Shown piece after piece: positions 55,770-64,000 of a stretch of 64,000 nucleotides of DNA. A program made the position numbers and the translations under genes. Source of the DNA: 2-01-FULL-40-13 sp964433155. GTDB taxonomy: Bacteria; Patescibacteriota; Microgenomatia; UBA1406; GWC2-37-13. The first letter of the stretch is position 1. Each line of letters starts with the position of its first letter. The notes under the pieces were generated by a model, which did no database searches, had not been told where the DNA came from, and was given only the letters and a program-made list of their open reading frames with translations. Where the stretch lies: assembly GCA_964433155.1 (NCBI GenBank), contig CAYSQE010000005.1:14742-78741 (forward strand), in the 5' to 3' direction.

Positions 55770-57074
55770 ATGAAGCATTTGCAACTTTTATTTAAGCTTA
55801 AAAATTGGTTTCTTAAACTCACGCTTTTTCAAAAATTATTAATAGTCGTAATTGTCGTTAGCCTAGGCTGGTTTTCTTTTTCAAAATTTACAGGATCACA
55901 AAAACAACAATCTCAGTTCCAAACAGCCAAGGCAGAAAAAGATACACTTATAGTTGTTGTCACTGCATCCGGACAGATTTCCTCAGCAAATAATACTTCT
56001 ATAACAACCCAAGCGTCGGGTGTAGTTTCAAAGCTGTATGTAAAAGATGGCGCGGAGGTAAAAACAGGCGATAAAATTGTCGAGATTGATCTGGATCTGA
56101 TTGGTCAACAAAAGGCATCTCAGGCTTTGGCAAACTACCAAAGTGCAAAAAACTCTCTCGAGGCGGCAAAAGCCGACCTCTACACTACACGGTCTACAAT
56201 GTTTGGCAAATGGAAAACGTTTATGGATCTGGCTCAGAATTCGACCTATCAAAATTCTGATGGGACAGCAAACAACACCAATCGGACGCTGCCAGAATTT
56301 CATATCGCCCAAGACGACTGGCTGGCGACTGAGGCCAAATATAAAAATCAACAAAATGTAGTAAATCAAGCACAAACAACTTTGAATAGTACATGGTTAT
56401 CTTATCAACAATCTTCATCGACAATCTATGCACCGATATCAGGGAAGGTCTCTGGACTATCACTTCAGGCTGGTTCGGTTATAAGCCCTCAAACAAGCTC
56501 TTCAACTACCACAAACTCTACGTCTTCCACTTCTTTGCAAAAGATTGCAAGTATTGTAACAAACGCTTCGCCAACAGTTACGGTAAATCTCAGCGAAGTT
56601 GACGTAGCAAAAGTCAAGGTTGGCAATAAAGCAACGGTTACATTGGATGCGTTTTCTGGGAAAACTTACACAGGCAGCATAATAAGTATAGATACAGTTG
56701 GAGTAGTAAGTTCGGGAGTAACTAGCTATCCTGTTGTGATAACACTTGACACTAAACTGCCTGAAATTTTAGCCAATATGTCTGCTACAGCCAATATAAT
56801 TACTCAGACGAAAAACAACACTCTTCTGGTGCCCTCCTCGGCTGTCCAAGTCCAAAATGGTCAACCATATGTGCGGGTTTTGAAGAATGGACTAGTAAAC
56901 CAAACTCAGGTTGAGACAGGACTTTCATCTGCATCTCAGATTGAAATCATCTCTGGTGTATCCGAGGGAGACACTGTGATTACAGGTAGCGCCTCATCAA
57001 CACAAACAGGTCAACGAACCAATCAAACACAGTCACCCTTTGGAGGATTTGGGGGGGTCAGATTTAGCCGTTAA
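55770..57074 (+). CDS. MacA/HlyD-type efflux adaptor
   Basis: A 434-residue adaptor with one N-terminal helix (about 22-40), a lipoyl-like half (VVSKLYVKDGAEVKTGDKIV), a long helical hairpin (about 105-210) and a second lipoyl half (IYAPISGKVSGLSLQAGSVI). With the MacB-like genes it makes an export pump. There is no outer-membrane channel, fitting a single-membrane cell. The end overlaps the ATPase-gene region. Confidence 0.87.
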   Translation: MKHLQLLFKLKNWFLKLTLFQKLLIVVIVVSLGWFSFSKFTGSQKQQSQFQTAKAEKDTLIVVVTASGQISSANNTSITTQASGVVSKLYVKDGAEVKTGDKIVEIDLDLIGQQKASQALANYQSAKNSLEAAKADLYTTRSTMFGKWKTFMDLAQNSTYQNSDGTANNTNRTLPEFHIAQDDWLATEAKYKNQQNVVNQAQTTLNSTWLSYQQSSSTIYAPISGKVSGLSLQAGSVISPQTSSSTTTNSTSSTSLQKIASIVTNASPTVTVNLSEVDVAKVKVGNKATVTLDAFSGKTYTGSIISIDTVGVVSSGVTSYPVVITLDTKLPEILANMSATANIITQTKNNTLLVPSSAVQVQNGQPYVRVLKNGLVNQTQVETGLSSASQIEIISGVSEGDTVITGSASSTQTGQRTNQTQSPFGGFGGVRFSR

Positions 57075-57078
57075 TAAA

Positions 57079-57786
57079 ATGATTAAAGTATCTCATATTT
57101 CCAAAGTCTACAAAATGGACTCTGTGGAGACAGTAGCACTCTCTAATATCTCTTTTGAGATTAAAAGGGGAGAGTTTGTAGCCATTATGGGTCCCTCTGG
57201 ATCTGGAAAATCCACCTTGATGCACATTTTAGGAGCTTTGGATATACCAACAAAAGGAGAATATATACTGGACGGAAAAAATATCTCAGGTTTGGACGAC
57301 GATGAGCTTGCCGAAATAAGAAATAAGAAAATCGGCTTCATCTTCCAGTCATATAATTTGTTACCAAGGACGAATGCGCTAAGAAACGTCATGTTTCCCA
57401 TGATCATTGCGGGAGTAACAAAAGTTGAACGAGAAAAAAAAGCTGAAAAATATCTCAAGATGGTTGGACTTGCCGACAGAATGCAGCATACCTCAAGTCA
57501 ACTCTCCGGAGGACAACAACAGCGGGTAGCCATAGCCAGAGCTCTTGTTATGAATCCAGCAATACTTCTGGCAGATGAGCCAACCGGAAATATTGCAACA
57601 GTTCAAGCAGAAGAAATCATGGCGATTTTCCAAAAATTAAATGATGAGGGGCATACTATAGTTATGATTACCCACGAAGCAGATATTGCCCATCATGCAA
57701 AACGCATTATTCACATTCGGGATGGGAAAATAATTGAAGATCAAATAAATGGCAGACAGAGAAAAGTAAAAACAAAATTTGATTGA
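57079..57786 (+). CDS. MacB/LolD-type ABC ATPase
   Basis: A 235-residue ATPase: Walker A GPSGSGKST, signature LSGGQQQRVAIARAL, Walker B ILLADEPTGNI. The start at 57079 (MIKVSHISKVYK) follows the adaptor stop by a few bases. Confidence 0.93.
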   Translation: MIKVSHISKVYKMDSVETVALSNISFEIKRGEFVAIMGPSGSGKSTLMHILGALDIPTKGEYILDGKNISGLDDDELAEIRNKKIGFIFQSYNLLPRTNALRNVMFPMIIAGVTKVEREKKAEKYLKMVGLADRMQHTSSQLSGGQQQRVAIARALVMNPAILLADEPTGNIATVQAEEIMAIFQKLNDEGHTIVMITHEADIAHHAKRIIHIRDGKIIEDQINGRQRKVKTKFD

Positions 57787-57795
57787 ATAAAATCT

Positions 57796-59019
57796 ATGGA
57801 TTTTTCAGAACTTTTTCTTGAAAGCTTGGGCACCCTCACTATAAACAAGATGCGAACCGGCCTTGCAATCCTAGGTATCGTCATTGGAATAGGGAGCGTG
57901 ATTGCGCTAGTTTCCTTAGGTCAAGCCACCCAACAAGCCATTCAAACTCAGATTCAATCTTTAGGATCAAATCTATTAACCGTTTTTCCCGGAGCACAAA
58001 GAAGCGGAGGAGTTAGAGGAGCCGCAGGCGGAGTCACAACTCTTACCAATGACGACGCAAAGACAATCTCCACCTCGACCCAAATAACTACAGTTAAAAA
58101 TGTTTCTCCAGAGTTCTCACGCAGAACTCAGGTGACAACGGGATCAACCAACACAAATACCCAAGTGGTCGGAGCAACACCAGTCTATGCAGAAGTCCAC
58201 AAGGTAGCAATAGCTTCAGGAAATTTTATAACTCAGCTTGACGTTGACGGGATGACAAAAGTGGCAGTATTGGGACCACAGGTCGTCAACGATTTATTTG
58301 GCGAAAATAGCTCTCCGATTGGTCAAACGATAAGGATAAACGGTCAAATATCTACCGTGGTTGGAATTACGACAGCCAAGGGAGGTACCGGATTTCAAAA
58401 CCAAGACGATGTCGTCTATGTTCCATTAACTACTGGGCAAAAGCAGCTTTTTGGCGCCAATTACTTGAGCTCTATTGCGCTTGAAGCTAAAAACCCTGAA
58501 GTCATGACCGATGCGCAAAATGAGGTTGGGTATCTTCTTCTGGCTCGCCATAAGCTTGACGATCCAGCACAGGCTGATTTTTCTATATTTTCACAACAAG
58601 ACATACTAAATACAGCCTCCTCAGCAACTGGTACCTTTACTGTACTTCTATCTGGAATCGCGGCGATTTCGCTTTTGGTTGGAGGAATTGGAATTATGAA
58701 TATTATGCTCGTGACGGTAACTGAGCGAACCCGCGAAATTGGTTTACGAAAGGCACTCGGCGCAAAGAAAAAAGTAATTACTACACAGTTTTTAACCGAA
58801 TCTATTATTTTAACTTTCACAGGCGGTGTTGTGGGTGTTATGTTAGGAATATTTGCCTCATATGTGATATCCAATTTCACAAGTTCTCCTTTTGTCCTGT
58901 CTGTAGGTTCAATTTTTCTCGCCTTTCTGGTATCAGCTGGGATTGGAATACTTTTCGGTTGGTATCCGGCTCAAAAAGCAGCTAATTTACAACCAATCGA
59001 AGCATTAAGATATGAGTAA
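57796..59019 (+). CDS. MacB-like ABC permease
   Basis: A 407-residue permease: one helix near the N terminus (TGLAILGIVIGIGSVIALV), a large extracytoplasmic domain, and three helices at the C terminus ending MEVGWYPAQKAANLQPIEALRYE, seen here as GWYPAQKAANLQPIEALRYE. Typical of MacB/FtsX-type mechanotransmission exporters. Cargo unknown. Confidence 0.92.
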   Translation: MDFSELFLESLGTLTINKMRTGLAILGIVIGIGSVIALVSLGQATQQAIQTQIQSLGSNLLTVFPGAQRSGGVRGAAGGVTTLTNDDAKTISTSTQITTVKNVSPEFSRRTQVTTGSTNTNTQVVGATPVYAEVHKVAIASGNFITQLDVDGMTKVAVLGPQVVNDLFGENSSPIGQTIRINGQISTVVGITTAKGGTGFQNQDDVVYVPLTTGQKQLFGANYLSSIALEAKNPEVMTDAQNEVGYLLLARHKLDDPAQADFSIFSQQDILNTASSATGTFTVLLSGIAAISLLVGGIGIMNIMLVTVTERTREIGLRKALGAKKKVITTQFLTESIILTFTGGVVGVMLGIFASYVISNFTSSPFVLSVGSIFLAFLVSAGIGILFGWYPAQKAANLQPIEALRYE

Positions 59020-59043
59020 TTATTAATTTTATATCTAAAAGAT

Positions 59044-59493
59044 ATGAAAAACCAAAGTCTTTTTATTTCTGTTCTTGCATTATTATTAGTCGCCGGAGGT
59101 TCATTTTTTGCCGGAACGAAATATCAAGAAAGTAAACGCTCAAACTTAAGAACACAGTTTGGAAACAACCAAACGGGCAGATTTGGAGGCCAATTTCCTG
59201 CTGGAGCAAACAGATCGGGTTTTAGACCAATAGCCGGAGAAATCATAAGCGCTGACGATAAATCAATCACCGTAAAACTACAAGATGGCAGCAGCAAAAT
59301 TATCCTTTTATCTGACAAAACAGAGATAAATAAAGCAGAAAAAGCCACTAAAACCGATCTAAAGACAGGTGTTCAAGTAGCTGTTTTTGGCAATGAAAAC
59401 TCTGATGGAAGCATAACGGCTCAAAACATCCAGCTCAATCCCCAGTTTGGCAGAATGAGAAATGTCACACCTACTCCGCGAAGCCGGCCTTGA
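59044..59493 (+). CDS. DUF5666-like exported protein
   Basis: A 149-residue protein with a signal/anchor helix (about 5-24) and one DUF5666-type unit (AGEIISADDKSITVKLQDGS then VAVFGNENSDGSITAQNI). It is the last gene of the pump operon. A related two-unit protein lies next to the ECF sigma genes at 167-784. Confidence 0.68.
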   Translation: MKNQSLFISVLALLLVAGGSFFAGTKYQESKRSNLRTQFGNNQTGRFGGQFPAGANRSGFRPIAGEIISADDKSITVKLQDGSSKIILLSDKTEINKAEKATKTDLKTGVQVAVFGNENSDGSITAQNIQLNPQFGRMRNVTPTPRSRP

Positions 59494-59516
59494 CTAGATG
59501 TAATTTTCTGCTTTGA

Positions 59517-59522
59517 TATACT
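59517..59522 (+). promoter_or_regulatory. -10 box of membrane protein gene
   Basis: TATACT six bases before the ATG at 59529. Confidence 0.5.
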
Positions 59523-59528
59523 GCAAAT

Positions 59529-60134
59529 ATGATTAACGAGAATTTTGTCATCGTAGGAGCACTGATAAATTTATTGGGCGGCATCAGTTATATAAAAGAT
59601 ACAGTCCAAGGTAAAATTAAACCTAATAAAGTTAGCTGGGGTCTATGGGCTGTCCCTGTGGTGATTGCATTTTCAGCACAAGTAAGTCAAGGAGTAGGAA
59701 TCCAGTCTCTTGCAACTTTTACAGTTGGATTTGTGCCATTTCTTATATTTATTGCTTCATTTGTCAATAAAAAATCTTACTGGGCACTAAGCAAATTTGA
59801 TTTGCTTTGTGGGGCATTTTCGATTTCTGGGCTGGTTTTATGGTATATAACAAAGGTGGGAAATATTGCAATTCTCTTTAGTATTTTTGCAGACCTGATG
59901 GCAGGTATACCAACTCTCGTCAAATCTTACAAGTATCCAGAGACTGAAAGTTGGATCGAATTTATGTCCTCATTTATAAGTGTATCGATAACGATGTTGA
60001 CATTTAAAACGTGGACTTTTGTATATTGGGGATTTCCTCTTTATATTTTTCTCTATGACTTAGCAGCTATTCTTTTGATTAAATTCAAATTAGGTAAAAA
60101 GTTAAGCTTGGCTAAAATAACAAATAAAGTCTAA
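59529..60134 (+). CDS. Multi-helix membrane protein with two PQ-loop-like repeats
   Basis: A 201-residue protein with about seven hydrophobic segments. Two loops, KPNKVSWGLWAVP and YPETESWIEFMSSF, are similarly placed and suggest an internal duplication like PQ-loop/SWEET carriers (inference). Not recognised by family. TATACT six bases before the ATG gives a leaderless start. Confidence 0.55.
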   Translation: MINENFVIVGALINLLGGISYIKDTVQGKIKPNKVSWGLWAVPVVIAFSAQVSQGVGIQSLATFTVGFVPFLIFIASFVNKKSYWALSKFDLLCGAFSISGLVLWYITKVGNIAILFSIFADLMAGIPTLVKSYKYPETESWIEFMSSFISVSITMLTFKTWTFVYWGFPLYIFLYDLAAILLIKFKLGKKLSLAKITNKV

Positions 60135-60174
60135 TTCTCCTATTCTGATCACAAAAGAGTATTTGAACTGTTGA

Positions 60175-60180
60175 TATAAT
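60175..60180 (+). promoter_or_regulatory. -10 box of the antiporter gene
   Basis: TATAAT six bases before the ATG at 60187. Confidence 0.6.
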
Positions 60181-60186
60181 AGAAGC

Positions 60187-61167
60187 ATGAATCTGCTTGT
60201 TATAGGTATCTTTCTTTTATTAAGCATATTAGCAATAGGTAAAGGCTCTGACTGGTTTACTGATTCGTTAATCCCAGTTGCAAGAAAATTAGGAGTATCA
60301 GGAATTTCGGTTGGACTTATCCTCGTATCGGTAGCTGTCAGCTTACCTGAGATATTAGTGGCGATGTATGGCGTCATAAAAGGATATCCGAACCTGAGTC
60401 TAGGAGTAGCTCTTGGTTCGATCATCTGCAACATTGGTTTGATGACGGGATTTTCTGCTCTTATCAAGCCTCTTCGTGTTCAGAAATACGTCATCCTTAG
60501 AGACGGTATTTTTTCAATCGTTGTTCCTATTCTTGTATTTGCTGTAGCTTCAGGTGGAGCATTAACAAGATTTGAAGGGTTCGCCTTCATGATTCTATTC
60601 ATTCCATATGTCATCAATGTTTTTATGCAAGAAAAGTTAGCAAGCAGACTGCAAAAAGAGAAGGAATATAAAGAGATTGAAATACAGCTTGGATTATTGG
60701 GATTTGATTTTGCAAAGCTTAAATCAGGATGGCTGTCTTTTTTCTTGGGTCTTCTTTTACTTCTTCTTGGCTCTCAATTTTTTAGCAGTACCTTAATTCA
60801 GATAGTGAAACTATTTCCAGTAAACGAGATGATTGTTGGATTAACAATAGGAGCAATTGGTCCCTCATTGCCAAACATATTAGCCGCATACAAAGCAACA
60901 AAAAGAGGTATGGGCGATGTGGCTGTTTCGGAAACGTTAGGGTCTAATATCTTTACCTTGTTGGTTACGATGGGATTTCTTGCATTTATCTCCCCTATTA
61001 CGATTTCTGATCGCTGGATTTACTTTGACATACCGATTATGATCATCATGAGCTTGATGTTGTTTATCTTTATGACCACACGCAAAACAATATCGAAGCT
61101 TGAAGGAGGTATACTTTTGGGAAGCTATGTACTTGTATTAACTGCACAAATTTTTCTTCTTAAGTAA
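60187..61167 (+). CDS. CaCA-family sodium/calcium antiporter
   Basis: A 326-residue membrane protein with ten or so helices and the two alpha repeats: VSVAVSLPEILVAMYGVIKG and LTIGAIGPSLPNILAAYKAT, followed by GSNIF. Exchanges Ca2+ or similar ions for Na+ or H+. The start has TATAAT six bases upstream. Confidence 0.85.
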   Translation: MNLLVIGIFLLLSILAIGKGSDWFTDSLIPVARKLGVSGISVGLILVSVAVSLPEILVAMYGVIKGYPNLSLGVALGSIICNIGLMTGFSALIKPLRVQKYVILRDGIFSIVVPILVFAVASGGALTRFEGFAFMILFIPYVINVFMQEKLASRLQKEKEYKEIEIQLGLLGFDFAKLKSGWLSFFLGLLLLLLGSQFFSSTLIQIVKLFPVNEMIVGLTIGAIGPSLPNILAAYKATKRGMGDVAVSETLGSNIFTLLVTMGFLAFISPITISDRWIYFDIPIMIIMSLMLFIFMTTRKTISKLEGGILLGSYVLVLTAQIFLLK

Positions 61168-61179
61168 TATTTAGGTCTT

Positions 61180-61215
61180 ATTAACAATCTAAATTTAATT
61201 TGCGGTGACTCTCCT
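61180..61215. repeat. Partial copy of the intergenic repeat
   Basis: TAACAATCTAAATTT, then AATTTGCGG. The same words occur at 63236-63255 just before the third repeat copy. Confidence 0.4.
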
Positions 61216-61220
61216 TTGAC

Positions 61221-62198
61221 TTAAAATGAGAATGAATTGGCTCTCATGGTTGAGAGATCGCGGATGTTGAAGGCAGTTAAAGAAGGATCGAGCGCTTGAA
61301 TATTTCCAGTTACAATGCCATCACCACTTAACCCTTTTGGTCCAAACTCAACAAATGTATGTGCTCCTAGCCGTTTTGCTGCAGATAACATCTGTGGAAA
61401 ATCAAGGGTGTGAGTCATCTGCTCAATAAATGCGCTTTTTATACCAGAACCATCATCTCGTTTTTGTGCCCCAACTACAGATATGATTGGTATGAGTGGA
61501 TTGAGGAATTCAAATTTATCAAGAGCGGAAGCAAACTGAGGTTGGACAGCTTTCATCACGCGCGAGTGACCTGCTATTGAAATAGGAAGAAGGTATGGTC
61601 TCATGTTTTGAGACTTCATATAAGCAAAAGCCTCATTCATAGCATTCTCCTCACCGCTTAACACTATTTGCGTCTCACTGTTTTTGACGCCAATATCAAT
61701 ATGAAACGTGTCTAGTAGATAACTTAGCATCTTTGGAGAAATATTTCTGACCACAACCATTTTTCCCGGTGGCGCATCAGCCATGATCTGTCCACGAATC
61801 CAAGCGATTTTGATACCATCCTCAAACGATACCACGCCTGCAGCCACAAGTGCCGTTAGTTCACCCAAACTATGCCCAAAAGCAAGTAAAGGCAATCGCG
61901 TACGAAGAGAGGGATTAAGAGTAAAATATCCAACAAGATTTGCAATACTTGCAACAACAATCAGGGGTTGAGCATTTTCTGTATTATTTAATTCGCCGTT
62001 TGGGTCGTCAAACATAAGATTCACCAGATCCTCTCCTACGATACCTTTTGCTGTGTCGATGACCTCTCTTGATGCAGCGATATTGTCGTATAAGTCTCTC
62101 ATCATCCCAACTGCTTGTGATCCTTGACCGGGGAATACGTACGCAACATGAGCCATGTGAGGAAGTTCTTTCTCTCCCGAAAAGATTTCAATAGGCAT
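61221..62198 (-). CDS. fabD: Malonyl-CoA:ACP transacylase-like protein (FabD)
   Basis: A 325-residue acyltransferase: AYVFPGQGSQAVGMMRD, serine of GHSLGELTALVAAG and arginine in KIAWIRGQIM. It resembles FabD, but no other fatty-acid genes are in the window, and many relatives of this lineage lack the pathway. The start may be 62198 or 62156 (MAHVAYVFPG), the latter nearer to usual FabD N termini; no promoter box decides it. Confidence 0.85.
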   Translation of the reverse strand: MPIEIFSGEKELPHMAHVAYVFPGQGSQAVGMMRDLYDNIAASREVIDTAKGIVGEDLVNLMFDDPNGELNNTENAQPLIVVASIANLVGYFTLNPSLRTRLPLLAFGHSLGELTALVAAGVVSFEDGIKIAWIRGQIMADAPPGKMVVVRNISPKMLSYLLDTFHIDIGVKNSETQIVLSGEENAMNEAFAYMKSQNMRPYLLPISIAGHSRVMKAVQPQFASALDKFEFLNPLIPIISVVGAQKRDDGSGIKSAFIEQMTHTLDFPQMLSAAKRLGAHTFVEFGPKGLSGDGIVTGNIQALDPSLTAFNIRDLSTMRANSFSF

Positions 62199-62286
62199 TT
62201 TTATTTGTTTAATTTGTAAGTATACAATTGTTTCCGAAGTGTGGCTTGCCGCGCGAAGCCCTATACCCTCTGGTACAAGGCGAAGT

Positions 62287-62328
62287 GGTGGACAGTAGCG
62301 AATGAAGTTTATAACTTTTTATTTGACT
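62287..62328. repeat. Intergenic repeat, copy 1
   Basis: Core TAGCGAATGAAGTTTATAAC plus TTTT (62296-62319), with a GTGG...AG lead and TTTGACT after it. Contains the hairpin AAGTT-TAT-AACTT. Confidence 0.65.
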
Positions 62329-62385
62329 GCAGGGTATTCTTTTTATATTCCTGCTATTAATCTTTAAGTTTCTAAGCAGTTATAG

Positions 62386-62391
62386 TAAAAT
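62386..62391 (+). promoter_or_regulatory. -10 box of the hicB gene
   Basis: TAAAAT six bases before the ATG at 62398; TATAGT at 62381-62386 is an alternative. Confidence 0.45.
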
Positions 62392-62397
62392 ATCACT

Positions 62398-62661
62398 ATG
62401 AAAAACCAAAAATATCTCAATTTTAATGTTCTAATAACTCAGAATGAGGATGGGATATATGTAGCTGATTGTCCGGCTATTCCTGGATGTCATTCACAGG
62501 GATCAACCTATGAAGAAGCTGAAAAAAACATCAAAGAAGCTATTAAGTTATGTCTTAAAGTAGCAGAAGAGGATAAAGATTATAAGGACAGTATTGATTT
62601 TGAATCAGCGATAGCTCCTCGTATGTTGAGCAGGGAGAGGCTTATTGCGATCAATTCTTAA
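62398..62661 (+). CDS. HicB-family antitoxin, partner broken
   Basis: An 87-residue HicB-like protein: FNVLITQNEDGIYVADCPAI, then PGCHSQGSTYEEAEKNIKEA. HicB normally neutralises HicA. The next ORF looks like the beginning of a HicA but stops after 19 residues in the second repeat copy, so this antitoxin is orphaned. Confidence 0.8.
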   Translation: MKNQKYLNFNVLITQNEDGIYVADCPAIPGCHSQGSTYEEAEKNIKEAIKLCLKVAEEDKDYKDSIDFESAIAPRMLSRERLIAINS

Positions 62662-62704
62662 TGATATCAAAATCACTCCCAAAGAATTTCAAAAACTTCT
62701 TTAG
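62645..62704 (+). pseudogene. Truncated HicA-like remnant
   Basis: A frame overlapping the end of hicB reads RSILNDIKITPKEFQKLL and then stops. TPKEFxKLL is the usual first helix of HicA toxins. The stop TAG (62702-62704) is the first triplet of the second repeat copy, so the repeat seems to have cut the gene. Confidence 0.45.
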
Positions 62705-62725
62705 CGAATGAAGTTTATAACTTTT
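62702..62725. repeat. Intergenic repeat, copy 2
   Basis: TAGCGAATGAAGTTTATAAC then TTTT, identical in its core to copy 1. It lies where hicA should continue. Confidence 0.65.
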
Positions 62726-62795
62726 CTCGTAAGAACATTGAAAATGCGAACAACATCCTATATTATTAAAACTATTAATAATTACTTCTAAAATT

Positions 62796-63227
62796 ATGGA
62801 TTTCCCAACAGAAACAACTTTACCAAAAGATCCCATGATGAATTACTTTGCTAAAGAAAAGGCAGCGTTGGATGAAGCTGTTAAAAATGGAGGTTTAAAA
62901 ACAGAAAAGGCTCTTAATGGAACAATGTATGTCTTACCTTTACCTACAGGAAATTATACAGTAGCTGTATCTATCGACGACATGATTATAAGAAGCGGAG
63001 ATGAAATTGAAATGAGACGAGGAACAGCAACTCCTGGAAACGAGGCGGTTGGACGAACTCAAGTGAGTGACTTTTATATTGATCATCAGGGAAATGGAGA
63101 AATTGAATATAGAAATTCAAGTCTTCCGCCCATGTCTGGCCCACTCCGCCTTCATGATACTAAAATGAATATATCCGCAATCGTCAGACAGCAAGATCAA
63201 GCTAGAGCTGTTAAACCTTATTTATGA
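62796..63227 (+). CDS. Unrecognised soluble protein
   Basis: A 143-residue protein with no recognised domain. It starts MDFPTETTLPKDPMMNYFAK, has a central strand-rich part (GTMYVLPLPTGNYTVAVSID) and ends NISAIVRQQDQARAVKPYL. No membrane segment. It sits between copies 2 and 3 of the repeat, so it may belong to the same accessory patch. Confidence 0.5.
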   Translation: MDFPTETTLPKDPMMNYFAKEKAALDEAVKNGGLKTEKALNGTMYVLPLPTGNYTVAVSIDDMIIRSGDEIEMRRGTATPGNEAVGRTQVSDFYIDHQGNGEIEYRNSSLPPMSGPLRLHDTKMNISAIVRQQDQARAVKPYL

Positions 63228-63252
63228 CATCATAACAATCTAAATTTCATTA

Positions 63253-63292
63253 GTGGAGAGTAGCAAACGAAGTTTATAACTTTTGTTTGACT
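63253..63292. repeat. Intergenic repeat, copy 3
   Basis: TAGCAAACGAAGTTTATAAC then TTTT (63261-63284), two differences from copy 1, with the same GTGG lead and TTTGACT tail. Confidence 0.6.
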
Positions 63293-63333
63293 TCGAAAGT
63301 CTCTATACTTACTTCTACATTTAATCTGTGATT

Positions 63334-63903
63334 TTATTTTGGAATACTATAAACTCTTTGACGTGGAAGTAAGACTTTCATTGAGTCTCCTTGTTTTATT
63401 ATCCCTTCTCTTTCAATTAAACCAGTCGCTCCTCTTTTATGAACTGCCGCTTTCTGAAAAGCATTCGGTGGTATGGTTTGATGATGTTCATGGATAACCT
63501 CACCTGGACCTTCACATGGTGTATTTTCTCCCGTTAACAATATAACTGCATCTTCAGGAAATAGTAATTTAGTCATAGGTGGGAGTAACGTTAGTCCAAC
63601 TATTCCTGTTGCTGTCAAATTAAGACCGAGCCATTCTGGAGGTAGTTCTTCTATTCCTAAAGCTTGGGCAATCTGTTTAAGCTCATCATCTGCAATTACA
63701 GTAACCTGTCTTGAGTTAAAAATTTCTGTTCCTCTTGGATATTCTGGTTCTCGTCCTCCAGAACGCCTAGTTAAACCTGTATGTCGTGCATCTCCATCAA
63801 ATCCTCCATATACCGCTGATACAGAATCTTGTCTTACAGTAACGACAGCGTTTTTATCTTTATTTATAAATAAACCCGTAACAAGAGCCTCTAAAGTTCT
63901 CAT
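63334..63903 (-). CDS. MOSC-domain protein
   Basis: A 189-residue protein with the beta-barrel pattern of MOSC: VYGGFDGDARHTG near the front, EIFNSRQVTVI, LPPEWLGLNLT and the cysteine in TGENTPCEGPGEVI. MOSC proteins move sulfur to molybdenum cofactor or related targets; no molybdenum enzyme is in the window. The start at 63903 is preferred to a GTG at 63951, because TATAAT (63917-63922) lies between them. Confidence 0.8.
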   Translation of the reverse strand: MRTLEALVTGLFINKDKNAVVTVRQDSVSAVYGGFDGDARHTGLTRRSGGREPEYPRGTEIFNSRQVTVIADDELKQIAQALGIEELPPEWLGLNLTATGIVGLTLLPPMTKLLFPEDAVILLTGENTPCEGPGEVIHEHHQTIPPNAFQKAAVHKRGATGLIEREGIIKQGDSMKVLLPRQRVYSIPK

Positions 63904-64000
63904 ACTATAAGTCAGTATTATATCACCTATGAAAATGTTTCTCTCACCCACTATTATACTATCTTCCGAGTAAACCTAAATGTTTAGGCACCTATTCGAG

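Noticed and set aside
1..64000. Prophage, insertion sequences or an integrated plasmid
   Set aside because: No transposase, integrase or phage structural gene is recognisable. Accessory traits are limited to toxin-antitoxin genes and repeats.

Overview
The window looks like chromosome from a candidate-phyla-radiation (Patescibacteria) bacterium, most likely of the Microgenomates type. The basis is low GC, standard-code genes that end cleanly on TGA as well as TAA, small core proteins carrying short in-frame insertions built from palindromic or AT-rich repeats, and a broad but patchy gene set with no long biosynthetic operons. The lineage is an inference from style and recollection, not from a search. 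No phage, transposase, CRISPR array or rRNA is visible. There is one tRNA (Pro, UGG) and one 100-N scaffold gap.

Layout. 0-14 kb: an ECF sigma unit with a DUF5666 protein, era, a PQQ-type sugar dehydrogenase, an AlkA glycosylase, an operon of a sigma-region-4 protein, a histone-deacetylase-like protein and a pterin dehydratase, gltX and a NUDIX gene divergent from one overlapping promoter, a Gld-like ABC exporter, Fe/Mn superoxide dismutase, trmD, a Phd/RelE toxin-antitoxin pair and yidD. An ORF stopped at codon 3 and two tiny membrane ORFs precede clpB. 14-22 kb: clpB without its N domain, a HIT protein, a VapBC-like pair, and a central-carbon block (class I aldolase, GlpX phosphatase, GAPDH, PGK). 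22-32 kb: a LacD-like aldolase, a DUF2795 protein, tRNA-Pro, a junction of two broken genes, a nuclease, a Zwf-Gnd fusion, and a VKOR-dihydroorotate dehydrogenase fusion. 32-46 kb: a queuosine-precursor transporter operon, an ArsR/rhodanese-MBL/flavin reductase operon, a cupredoxin, an RnfD-like protein divergent from an FNR-like reductase, three large surface or membrane proteins, an M24 peptidase, and an FTR1 iron permease broken only by the scaffold gap. 46-64 kb: NUDIX and DMT genes, a frameshifted 2H phosphoesterase, a second Phd/RelE pair, a DipZ-thioredoxin cluster, a GH39-like hydrolase, a two-component system with a MacAB-like pump, an antiporter, FabD, HicB and a MOSC protein.

Two genome-wide habits stand out. 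First, most first-in-operon genes have a TATAAT-like box only 5-8 bases before the start codon and no ribosome-binding site. This predicts leaderless mRNAs and corrects many starts; several divergent pairs share overlapping boxes. Internal operon genes and two small-protein genes instead have Shine-Dalgarno sites. Second, core genes (era, trmD, gapdh, clpB, gltX, zwf-gnd and others) carry in-frame inserts from two repeat families.

Functionally, the window supplies lower glycolysis/gluconeogenesis, the pentose-phosphate oxidative branch in one polypeptide, thiol-disulfide and quinone redox chemistry (VKOR-DHODH, DipZ, thioredoxin, RnfD/FNR, cupredoxin), stress functions (SOD, ClpB, four toxin-antitoxin remnants or pairs), and a self-regulated efflux system whose regulator box appears before both the regulator and the pump.
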